The position numbers and the translations under genes are program-made. The notes under the pieces are model-generated. The model was not told where the DNA came from, did no database searches, and saw nothing but the letters and a program-made list of their open reading frames with translations. A DNA stretch of 64,000 bases from Candidatus Barnesiella excrementigallinarum. GTDB lineage: Bacteria > Bacteroidota > Bacteroidia > Bacteroidales > Barnesiellaceae. Of the stretch, positions 29,699 through 38,663 are shown one piece after another. Each line of letters opens with the position of its first letter. The first letter of the stretch is position 1. The stretch spans positions 1 to 64,000 of the forward strand of contig DXFL01000011.1 of NCBI GenBank assembly GCA_019114445.1. Reading direction: 5' to 3'.

Positions 29699-30110
29699 AT
29701 GTAAACCTTTCGGTCATCATAACGACTAATTTTTGCAATAATTATATAATTCACACCGGTTTATAACGTATGTCGATTATTTGTAAATATGCTGTGAATA
29801 ATGTAGTTTATTACTTGTTAATTTATTGAATGATAGAATTTTATAAATTGTTGATAAGTATATGTTCAATAATGTTCCGATGGTTGAAATCTCGTGGATA
29901 AACTGTTGGTATTATCTTTTGTATTCTTTTTATATGAAGTGAGTTTATAAATTGTTGACAGAGTTGTGAATTATAAATATATATAATTGATAAACAATAA
30001 ATTAAAAAATATAAATAGGGTGTTTATAAATGTACTTATAAAATAATAGGTTGAAATACATAGATTGCTTGTCAACCTTATGGGTATACTATTATTGCAT
30101 ATTGTTAGTT
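29699..30110. other. Candidate chromosomal replication origin (DnaA-box-like cluster plus AT-rich unwinding-like block)
   Basis: TGTGAATAA (29793-29801), TGTTGATAA (29849-29857), CGTGGATAA (29893-29901), TGTGAATTA (29965-29973), then A/T-only runs about 29967-30017; 15-nt direct repeat TTTATAAATTGTTGA at 29840 and 29944. Confidence 0.5.
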
Positions 30111-30149
30111 AAAAAATCTGCCATTGATAATTGACATCAATGGCAGACT
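30111..30149 (-). terminator. Rho-independent terminator of the minus-strand T9SS cargo gene
   Basis: TCTGCCATTGATAATTGACATCAATGGCAGA hairpin with T-run on the minus strand. Confidence 0.8.
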
Positions 30150-30228
30150 ACTTTTTCTGTTAAATATTGGTTTTATCCTTTGGATTCTTTTCTTTGTTGT
30201 ACTTTTGCAGTAAGATTGTAATAATAGA

Positions 30229-33200
30229 CTATTTTATAATCAGTTTATTAGTACATATTTCTTTACCGTTTTCCATAACGAGAAGATAGAATCCTCCTGA
30301 TAAATTGGCTGTTGGAATAAGAATTTCTCCTGTTTCAGGATATATTTTCGATTGATAAGTAGTTACACCTGTTCCCGACACCAATTTCATATTCCATACT
30401 TCGGTAACATCGTTTACAGGTTTTATATGTATAGATTTATCTTGCGAAGAGAAATAGACGATAAAGTTTGTGTTTTTATCTTCATTGATGTTTTCCTCTA
30501 TGGAAGAATTGTTATTTATAGAATATATCACTGTTACCATTCCTTCATTTGCTGTTTCCGATGAAACTTGAACAGTCCCTGAAATAGGTTTGTATCCTTC
30601 CAGTTCAATTGTATAATGATGTTCTCCGGGTGCGACATTTCCAACCGTTACATTGCCTTCTTCGGCTATTAGTGCAGTGAGTGTTCCATCTAAAGTGAGT
30701 GTTCCGGCAGATATTATTATATCGGTTTTGGGATACATACATAGCGTATAGCTGTTAGATGTTGATTTCGATAAAATTATGTCGAAAATCTGATTATCCT
30801 CACTTCCTATGGTAATCTCTTTGATAATAGGACAATAGCCCCAAAAAGAAGCATAAATTTGGTAGGTTTCGCCTTCTTGTAGATATCTCCTATAATAACC
30901 ATAGCCATATGTAGTATCGAAATGCGTATTGTTATGATATATGGTATAATAAGAATAATCATTATTCAAATATATAAATTCGCCATTTTCATTTTTGAAG
31001 TAGATATAACTTTCGTGCAAAGTTGATACATCTACGTTAATAGACGAATCGTTATGAATGGATAATTCATTTTCTATATTATAAGGGCTTATGTTGTAGC
31101 TATAATTGTCACCTTCCTGTAAGGTTATATCTCCTTGTGCTTTACCGTTATTATCTGCTGTCAAAACAATACTCTTTCCATAACCAAATGGAGAATTAGA
31201 ATATATATAAACATCTAATATTGTTTCAGGAAGTGCACCTTCGATATTAAAAGAGAGAGTAAATTCCTTAGGTGTTTTATATATAATTTTTATAGAACTA
31301 TTGTTTTCTATTTCGAAAGGGGTAATTTGCCAATCGGCATCACCACTTTTTATGATACCGGCTTTATATTTTCCTTTTTTCAGATAGAAATATTCTGATA
31401 AAGTATAATTAGAATTTAAATATGTATATCCGTTCTCAGTCTCTATCTTAAATTCATAATCAAAATAATTGTTAGGATTATAAAGAGGAAGTCCATTTTC
31501 ATCGACAATATCAAAAATAACTTTTTTGAATATGTCGGAAGAGAAGTTCAAATCGATAGAAACATCATCTTTTACGGATAAATTAGTGCTTTCCATGATA
31601 AGAGTACCTTCAGTTGCACCTCCGTCACCACAAGAATATGTATATTCCCCAACAGGAACATAACAAGAATCGGTATAGTTATTTCTATCATAGAGAGACA
31701 AATAAGAATCTAAATTAATTTCTAAGTTTACTAAGTTTATAATTATTGTGTTGATGTCGGGTAATAAATCACCAGTAGCACATACTTTTACCTTTTTGTA
31801 CCCTTCATAAGACAAGGTAATTTCTATATCTTCTTCTTCAATTATAAACTCTTCTCTATTAGATGGATATAGAGTATTGTTAGATAAATTGTAATAATAT
31901 CTACCTTTTGGTAATTTTAAAGTTGTCATACCTGTCTCATCAGTTGGATTGGAGTAAATGGAATTACCACTAGATGCAGGGTGAATAGTTAGTTGACATC
32001 CTTGCATAGGAGCTCCATCGTGAGCAATAAGTTTGAAAGTTACATTGCGGAACTTCGAATCATCGAACGTATATAATACATCTTTATCTTCTCCATCGAC
32101 TGTAAATTCAAAAGTTTCATTATTATAATTTATCTGTGCTATCTTATCATACACATCTACTGTGGCAACATAGTTGTTGTCAATCAAGAAAATAGGTTCG
32201 GTGGTAGCATATATTGTAGAAGATGAGCCTTCCATTTCAACGCGAATATTGTCCAATCGGTATTTAGATGCATCTTCTGGAGATATGGTTATTTTTCGAT
32301 ACTCTTCGTAAGAAAAGGTTACCGGTGTTTCTGTAACGGTATCAATATTTATATACTTACTAAATGTTCCCGGATAATGGAAACTACATTGTACATTTTT
32401 CTTTTCAGATATAATGCTATATAGATTTGTTATATTGTCATAAGACATACTATTGCCATTCAATCTTACATCGAGTAAATTTCGTTGCATATCGGGGCGT
32501 AATTTAACATCTACATAGAGAGTCGTAAATACATCGGAAAAATGTATCGATTTTTCAATATCTGCATCAACTACGTCTAATAGTAAATCTTTATAATTCA
32601 TAAAAAAGGGTTCCCAAACACGTACTTCATAGGCATATTTACCGGGCATGGCAAACAATGTGGAGCGCCCTTGATCATCGGTTTTTATAGATTGGGAAGC
32701 ATCGATCATATATAGTGTAGCTTCTGGTATGGGGTTGCCTTCTATGTCGTAAACTGTTATTACTACTTGATAGGATTTTGTGTAATCAAATATGGTTTCA
32801 ATTTCCTCTTCTCCAACAGATATTGTTTTCGATGTGATAGGAAGGATATATTTCGAAGGACAGTCGGTGAGGCTTACTGTATATTCATCCTTTGGAATAT
32901 AATATTGGTATAAACCATCGGAGGAAGTTTGGGAGATAAGAATGTTTTCGTATATTCCAACTGCTTGTGATTTATTTATATGAATGTTTCCGGTGATGCC
33001 GGTTCCGTCCTTACCAATAATTCCAACCGATATTTTTTGCATTTCTGATAATGGGTTATCGATGACAATTTCTCTATTTTTAGGGTCGGAAATATTATAG
33101 ACTTGGTTTTGCGGAGCAAACAATATTTTACCACTTAATGACCATTTCAACTCTTGTGTGATTGTATCGACAGCTATCCATGCAGTATCTATTCCATTGT

Positions 33201-33618
33201 CATTCCATTCGATAGGTAGATTTTTATTGTTTACTTTGATAGATATTTTGTCATAATCCAATGCGTTTACTCCTGAAAGTTTGAATATGAATCGGCAAAA
33301 GCCTTCCATCTTAACAATAACGGGATTATCGCTTCCGTTCCACACGACTTCATAAAATGCCGGTAAATTCCAATCATAATAATCATCAATATACATATTC
33401 ATGAAATTCATATTGGTGCGTTCCACGGTAAATTCTCCGTTGCTGTCTGTTGTGAAACTAGCTTGATCGATATTCCAAGAAGAGTTCGATTCTGTGATAT
33501 AACCCGTTATCCCGACTATCGGATCTCCAAAAGTGTCGACAACTCGTACGGTCATCTCTTTGGAGTGTAGAGTTAAAACGAAAAGAGATAAAAATCCTAA
33601 TAAAATAAATTTTTTCAT
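30229..33618 (-). CDS. Large secreted protein with repeated carboxypeptidase-regulatory-like beta domains and T9SS C-terminal sorting domain
   Basis: 1129 aa; signal peptide; repeated 'G.P..G....I......TD..G..T' blocks; C-terminus SGGFYLLVMENGKEICTNKLIIK. Confidence 0.75.
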   Translation of the reverse strand: MKKFILLGFLSLFVLTLHSKEMTVRVVDTFGDPIVGITGYITESNSSWNIDQASFTTDSNGEFTVERTNMNFMNMYIDDYYDWNLPAFYEVVWNGSDNPVIVKMEGFCRFIFKLSGVNALDYDKISIKVNNKNLPIEWNDNGIDTAWIAVDTITQELKWSLSGKILFAPQNQVYNISDPKNREIVIDNPLSEMQKISVGIIGKDGTGITGNIHINKSQAVGIYENILISQTSSDGLYQYYIPKDEYTVSLTDCPSKYILPITSKTISVGEEEIETIFDYTKSYQVVITVYDIEGNPIPEATLYMIDASQSIKTDDQGRSTLFAMPGKYAYEVRVWEPFFMNYKDLLLDVVDADIEKSIHFSDVFTTLYVDVKLRPDMQRNLLDVRLNGNSMSYDNITNLYSIISEKKNVQCSFHYPGTFSKYINIDTVTETPVTFSYEEYRKITISPEDASKYRLDNIRVEMEGSSSTIYATTEPIFLIDNNYVATVDVYDKIAQINYNNETFEFTVDGEDKDVLYTFDDSKFRNVTFKLIAHDGAPMQGCQLTIHPASSGNSIYSNPTDETGMTTLKLPKGRYYYNLSNNTLYPSNREEFIIEEEDIEITLSYEGYKKVKVCATGDLLPDINTIIINLVNLEINLDSYLSLYDRNNYTDSCYVPVGEYTYSCGDGGATEGTLIMESTNLSVKDDVSIDLNFSSDIFKKVIFDIVDENGLPLYNPNNYFDYEFKIETENGYTYLNSNYTLSEYFYLKKGKYKAGIIKSGDADWQITPFEIENNSSIKIIYKTPKEFTLSFNIEGALPETILDVYIYSNSPFGYGKSIVLTADNNGKAQGDITLQEGDNYSYNISPYNIENELSIHNDSSINVDVSTLHESYIYFKNENGEFIYLNNDYSYYTIYHNNTHFDTTYGYGYYRRYLQEGETYQIYASFWGYCPIIKEITIGSEDNQIFDIILSKSTSNSYTLCMYPKTDIIISAGTLTLDGTLTALIAEEGNVTVGNVAPGEHHYTIELEGYKPISGTVQVSSETANEGMVTVIYSINNNSSIEENINEDKNTNFIVYFSSQDKSIHIKPVNDVTEVWNMKLVSGTGVTTYQSKIYPETGEILIPTANLSGGFYLLVMENGKEICTNKLIIK

Positions 33619-33905
33619 ATTCGCATTTATTTACCTATTGTCCCCGCTTAGGTATTAATATTAGATTAGGAAATGTGAGGACTTATAAACACTTCCTTTT
33701 GTTTATATTATATTGTTTAGTAAGTATTTGTGTTATAATCATACATTATTGGAACTCATCTCGGCTTTTTGAATAATCTTATAATTGCTGGAAAGTATAG
33801 CAATGAAAATTTATATAAAATATTAAATTAATAACAAAGGTCGGTATTGTGTGGGGTATAGAGATGAAATATATGTCTAAATAATAGACATCGAGTGTCG
33901 ATTAT

Positions 33906-34226
33906 TTAGTCGTTGGAATCTATTTTATAGATAAACAAATAGGGCTCTTCTGTGGGAAGATTCTTTTTTTCTACGACTTTGAGTACGAGATAGAGTTCGT
34001 CGTCGAACTTTTTTATGGAATTTTTTTGGGTATACAGTTTTATGAAATCGTAATTCAGGGCACGAGAAATCTCTTCGAGCATTTTTATATCTATGGACTC
34101 CCGTTCAAAAATATTATAAACAACGGTACGGCTTCGATTTATTCGTTGTGCAAATTCATTTACAGTTAATCCACTTTCGTTGAATTTTTTCTTGATTAAT
34201 TTTCCTAAGTGAATGCTCTTTTTCAT
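33906..34226 (-). CDS. XRE-family helix-turn-helix transcriptional regulator
   Basis: LTVNEFAQRINRSRTVVYNIFERESIDIKMLEEISRALNYDF. Confidence 0.85.
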   Translation of the reverse strand: MKKSIHLGKLIKKKFNESGLTVNEFAQRINRSRTVVYNIFERESIDIKMLEEISRALNYDFIKLYTQKNSIKKFDDELYLVLKVVEKKNLPTEEPYLFIYKIDSND

Positions 34227-34658
34227 GACATTTTCTCGGGTAAGATACCGTTCCCCCCTGACGGTATCTTTTGTAAAGCAGTCGTTTTTTCAAGACTGTT
34301 TTTCCTATACAAAAAGCGTGGGGAAATATTTCTTCATCAATATCAAGGCATCGCCAAACGCCGTTCTGCAATGAATACAATATACTCACCCACGCCCTGA
34401 TTTATAGGTATTTAATTACCTACAAAACAAAGCGAAGAGCATATGCGTTCTATCCTGCAGAAAAAATTTTGGCGAATTTTTGATATTCGGATAAAGCACT
34501 TACGCTTTCTTCTTTTAATTGTCGCTATGGAATTTTACTTCCCCTCGACAGAGACAAAGTTAGTAAAATTTTGGACAAATGATTTTATAATAATCTTTTA
34601 GATAAGGTAAGGTGTAAAACATTTTGTTTCAAAAGATAGAAGTAATGTTTATAAACTC

Positions 34659-34666
34659 TACCTTTG
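34659..34666 (+). promoter_or_regulatory. -7 box TACCTTTG upstream of radical SAM gene
   Basis: TACCTTTG about 22 nt before the ATG. Confidence 0.55.
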
Positions 34667-34687
34667 TAAGGTAAAAAGAATAAGTTT

Positions 34688-35467
34688 ATGCAGACGATAC
34701 TATTTCACGAGATTATATTCGGTCCCATACACAGCCGCCGTTTGGGAATATCGTTGGGAGTAAACCTGCTTCCGGTAGATGGTAAATTATGTTCGTTCGA
34801 TTGTATTTATTGCGAATGTGGATATAATGCGCAAGGGGTAGGGAAGAGCGGTTTGCCTTCGGCCGATCGGGTAGAGGAGGAGTTGAAAGCTCGACTACAA
34901 GCCATGCACGGGGCGGGTGAAAAACTCGATGTAATTACTTTTGCCGGGAATGGAGAACCTACGTTGCACCCCGAATTTGAAAAGATTATAGATACTACGC
35001 TTTATCTTCGGGATCATTATTACCCCGAAGCCAAGATAAGTGTTTTGTCCAATGCGACGCGTATCCACGATGAATCGGTATTCAGGGCATTGAATAGAGT
35101 AGATAATAATATTCTTAAACTCGATTCGCTTCGTCCCGAAACGGTAGCGTTGATCGATAATCCCAACGATCCCCATTTCGATATAAACCGGGTGGTGGAG
35201 GATTTGAAACGTTTTTCGGGCAATGTAATTGTGCAAACCCTGTTTTTGCGGGGGTGGCACAACGGTAAGCGGATAGACAATACGGTAGAAGAGGAGTTGA
35301 ACCCGTGGTTGGAGGCTTTACAGCGTATTTCTCCCCGCTCGGTAATGGTTTATACGATCGACAGGAAAACGCCCGAAGAATCGCTCGAAAAGGTCTCCCG
35401 CGAAGAGTTGGAGCAAATAGCCGAAAGAGTGAAAACGTTGGGTATAGAGGTTTCTGTTTCGGCTTGA
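34688..35467 (+). CDS. Radical SAM protein
   Basis: GPIHSRRLGISLGVNLLPVDGKLCSFDCIYCECGYN (CxxxCxxC with CSFDCIYC) and FAGNGEPTLHPEF. Confidence 0.9.
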   Translation: MQTILFHEIIFGPIHSRRLGISLGVNLLPVDGKLCSFDCIYCECGYNAQGVGKSGLPSADRVEEELKARLQAMHGAGEKLDVITFAGNGEPTLHPEFEKIIDTTLYLRDHYYPEAKISVLSNATRIHDESVFRALNRVDNNILKLDSLRPETVALIDNPNDPHFDINRVVEDLKRFSGNVIVQTLFLRGWHNGKRIDNTVEEELNPWLEALQRISPRSVMVYTIDRKTPEESLEKVSREELEQIAERVKTLGIEVSVSA

Positions 35468-35491
35468 TGTAAGAATTTATTTCATAGGTAT

Positions 35492-35531
35492 AAAAAACAC
35501 CCGCTGCAAAAATCGCAGCGGGTGTTTTTTT
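35492..35531. terminator. Bidirectional terminator
   Basis: AAAAAACACCCGCTGCAAAAATCGCAGCGGGTGTTTTTTT. Confidence 0.9.
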
Positions 35532-35551
35532 GAATAAGAACGGAGTGTTTT

Positions 35552-38497
35552 TTATTCCACAACCACTTTTTGACAGATAGTCGATTTTGCGTTATGGACT
35601 TTCACTATATAAATACCTTTGTTAAGGTTTAGGTTTCTTTCGTTGTATATTTTCCCTTCCCATACCAAGCTTCCGCTTGTGGAATAGATTTGAGCCGAAG
35701 CGTTTTCGGCAACGATATTGAGATAACCCGGTGTACTCCATATTTTCATTTCGGCATTTTCCACTTCGTTGATAGCCGAACCCTCGTCGAAGAGTGCAGT
35801 AACTACCGAAGCCATTTTTACGACAAACTCACCGTTGGTTACACTTACACCGTTTACCCATATGTTTTTCAGATAGAAACCTTCGTCGGGATTACCTTTT
35901 ACGGTTACGGTGGTGTTTTTGGTTACTTTGTCGCCCGAGTTTACCACTTGGTTATCGGCGTTGCGCAATTCCAAAGTTCCGTTTTCGGTGGGTTCGATGG
36001 TGATGTAAGCTACATCGCAGCCACTACCGTCACCGGTATCCGATACTTTCCACCCTTTTTTCGTAGCGATGGAGGTTTCGCTGGTTGCAGCCTCATTGGC
36101 ATTGTTGGTACCGACAATAAAGAGGTTGATATTTGTGGGTGTGGTAGCGCATACAGGCAGGTGATAGAACAGGTCGTTGAGTTCGCAAGCCGTCAGGCTA
36201 TTTCCGGCACACTCGATATAATTGAGCTTCGTGTTGTTCGAGAGGTCGATGGGATCGAGTTGGTTGCCGTCGCAGAAGAGGCGTTCGAGTTCGGTATTGG
36301 CCGAGAGATCGAGCGTTGTGAGGCTATTGTTCGAGCAAGTAAGTCGTACCAAATTTGTATTGTGGCTTACGTCGAGGGTGGTCAATCCTATATTGGAGCA
36401 TTGCAACTCTTGCAGATTGGTGAGCATACTTACATCGATAGAACCCAGTTGCGAATTGTTTTGTACATCGAGCAACATAAGTTTGGTATTGTTTGTGAGC
36501 TTTATCGTTGCGAGCGAATTGTTTCTAACAACAGCCTCTTCGAGCTCGGTGTTGGCCGAGAGTTCGAGCGAAGTCAATTCGCAATTGTAGCAGGAGAGCG
36601 AGAAGAGTTTGGGATTGTTCGACAGGTCGAGTGAACCGAGACTGTTGTACGAACAGTCGAGTTTACCCAATTCGGTATTTTTCGAGAGATCGAGCGCCGT
36701 AATACCGGTCCAGTAACAATCGAGGGTAGCCAGTGTGACGTTGTGAGTCACATCGAGCGAAATCAGTTCGTTTTCGGCACAATCGAAATAGTCGATTAAA
36801 CCGTTGATACGGACTGTCGTACCTTTGGAGTTGCCGTCGATTCTTTTAATCGATACATTGTCGATGGTCATCGTTTGCCATTCGCCGTTACCCCAGTCGA
36901 TTTCCACTTCGGTTTCGGGGTCGATGCCGCTTATGCCAAACGAGAGGGGCGTATTGCTCTCTACTTCCATAGCAATGTAGTTATTGGCAGCGATGGGAGA
37001 GAATGTGGCCGATACCGTTACATCTTCGGTAGCGACAAAAATATTGCCGTTTATGCGGTTGCCGTTTATTTCGTAGTAACGTACTTGATATCCTTCTACC
37101 GGAGAAGCCGTAATGTAGGTGGGGACGCCGCTTTCCAACGAGTTGTTTTCGATGGGGTGCAAATCGTGAGTAACGAGGTCGGGTTGCGAAAGTGTAAGAG
37201 TTCCTTTATCGGAAGTTACGATCGTAGCCGTTACCGTACCACAAGAGGCACTGCCGTCACCCGTTACATCGACAGTCCATTTCAGTTCGGTAGCGATAGA
37301 GGTATCGCTGGTCTGGGCGTTGCTGCCTTCGAGTAAAAGGTTGGGGTAGCTACTGGTTTTTTCCAAACCCGAGAGCGTTTGGTACATGAAGTTAAGACTG
37401 CAAGGTGTCATTCCCGCATTGTCGCGAATATCGATGTATTTGATGCCTTGATTATAGTAGAAATCGAGGAAGGTGAAACTATTGTTTTGTCCCCAAAATC
37501 TTTCGAGGTAGCTGTTTTGGCTCAGATCGATTTCTGTGAGTTGGTTATTGCCGCATTTAAGCGATTGCAAGCGAGGCATATTCGATACGTTCAGTTTGGT
37601 CAACTGGTTGCCGTCGCACGACAAATTGGTAATGTTGCTGTTGTTCGAGAGGTCGAGGCTGCTGATTTGGTTGTTGGAACATACCAAGTCCAACAAAGAG
37701 GCATTGGCAAAAACATTCAATTCTGTTAGATAGTTGTTGTTGCAGTAGAGTTTCTCGAGTTTTTCGTTTTTCGTCAAGTCGAGCGATTGAATGTAGTTGG
37801 AGCGTACGTCGAGTTGTTGCAATTCGGTCAATTTGCTCACATCGATATCCATCAGCGAGTTACCCTCCAAATTGATGAAATATAGATTGGGACAACCCGA
37901 GAAATCGATGGCGCTCAAATCGTTGTTATAGGCTGTAATCGTTTCCAAAGCACTGCCTTCGCTGGGCAATATGATGGTAGTGATGGCACCTCGCTCGTCG
38001 GGATCGGTATTGTCGCTTTTGTCATACCGGCAGTCGAGACTTATAAGTTTCTTATGCTCCAAGAGGTTGAGGAACATCAATTGGGGGTTGTTTTGGCAGT
38101 TGAGATATTCGAGATTCAAGGCTCCCGAAACATCGAGGTTGGTACGCTCTATTTCGTTGCTGTAACAGTCGAGGGTAGTTAGTTCGGGTTCGTTTACAAT
38201 CGAAATAGAAGTTACATGAGCCTCCGAGCAGTCGAACAGGCGCATGGGGGAGAGTATTCGAATTGTGTCGCCTACTTGTGTTCCGCTTACGTTTTTTTGC
38301 CAAAAACTTAGGGTATATTCTTTTTGAACTCCATCGCCCCAGTCGACAATCACTTTGTTGTCCGAAGCCGCAGGCGTGGGATAGAATGTAAATTCGCTAC
38401 CCAAATCCAACGAGGTGGTGATTTTTATTTCACCTTGCATGGTGAAGAATCCGAGAGCTACACACAAAGAAATTAGAAAACTTGTAACTTTTTTCAT
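35552..38497 (-). CDS. Leucine-rich-repeat secreted protein with T9SS C-terminal sorting domain
   Basis: 981 aa; two LRR blocks (LTTLDLSANTELERLFCDGNQL etc.), Bacteroidales InlB-like linker, C-terminus NLNKGIYIVKVHNAKSTICQKVVVE. Confidence 0.85.
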   Translation of the reverse strand: MKKVTSFLISLCVALGFFTMQGEIKITTSLDLGSEFTFYPTPAASDNKVIVDWGDGVQKEYTLSFWQKNVSGTQVGDTIRILSPMRLFDCSEAHVTSISIVNEPELTTLDCYSNEIERTNLDVSGALNLEYLNCQNNPQLMFLNLLEHKKLISLDCRYDKSDNTDPDERGAITTIILPSEGSALETITAYNNDLSAIDFSGCPNLYFINLEGNSLMDIDVSKLTELQQLDVRSNYIQSLDLTKNEKLEKLYCNNNYLTELNVFANASLLDLVCSNNQISSLDLSNNSNITNLSCDGNQLTKLNVSNMPRLQSLKCGNNQLTEIDLSQNSYLERFWGQNNSFTFLDFYYNQGIKYIDIRDNAGMTPCSLNFMYQTLSGLEKTSSYPNLLLEGSNAQTSDTSIATELKWTVDVTGDGSASCGTVTATIVTSDKGTLTLSQPDLVTHDLHPIENNSLESGVPTYITASPVEGYQVRYYEINGNRINGNIFVATEDVTVSATFSPIAANNYIAMEVESNTPLSFGISGIDPETEVEIDWGNGEWQTMTIDNVSIKRIDGNSKGTTVRINGLIDYFDCAENELISLDVTHNVTLATLDCYWTGITALDLSKNTELGKLDCSYNSLGSLDLSNNPKLFSLSCYNCELTSLELSANTELEEAVVRNNSLATIKLTNNTKLMLLDVQNNSQLGSIDVSMLTNLQELQCSNIGLTTLDVSHNTNLVRLTCSNNSLTTLDLSANTELERLFCDGNQLDPIDLSNNTKLNYIECAGNSLTACELNDLFYHLPVCATTPTNINLFIVGTNNANEAATSETSIATKKGWKVSDTGDGSGCDVAYITIEPTENGTLELRNADNQVVNSGDKVTKNTTVTVKGNPDEGFYLKNIWVNGVSVTNGEFVVKMASVVTALFDEGSAINEVENAEMKIWSTPGYLNIVAENASAQIYSTSGSLVWEGKIYNERNLNLNKGIYIVKVHNAKSTICQKVVVE

Positions 38498-38663
38498 ACG
38501 TTTTGTTTGGTTTTTATGTTTTGTGTTGATATTTCTACCGAATATAGATATTTAATGATACAAAAATGAGAAAAAAATAGCTATTTGTCAATATGCAACA
38601 CGTTGCTATTTGATTAAAAATAAGCATTGATAATCAGGGTTTTATAAAATATAGCGTTGCAAA

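Noticed and set aside
34156-34389. 77-aa minus-strand ORF overlapping the XRE start
   Set aside because: Overlaps the well-supported XRE regulator and lies mostly in intergenic DNA; no domain.
34242-34422. Hairpin AAGATACCGT/ACGGTATCTT and palindrome TAGGTA...TACCTA upstream of the XRE gene as a toxin-antitoxin or phage operator
   Set aside because: Only a lone XRE regulator is present with no toxin or phage partner; the inverted repeats are short and could be operator or terminator, not enough to claim a system.
35700-38300. Tandem repeats at DNA level in the LRR gene
   Set aside because: They are degenerate leucine-rich repeats in the protein, explained by the coding function; not a CRISPR or VNTR array.
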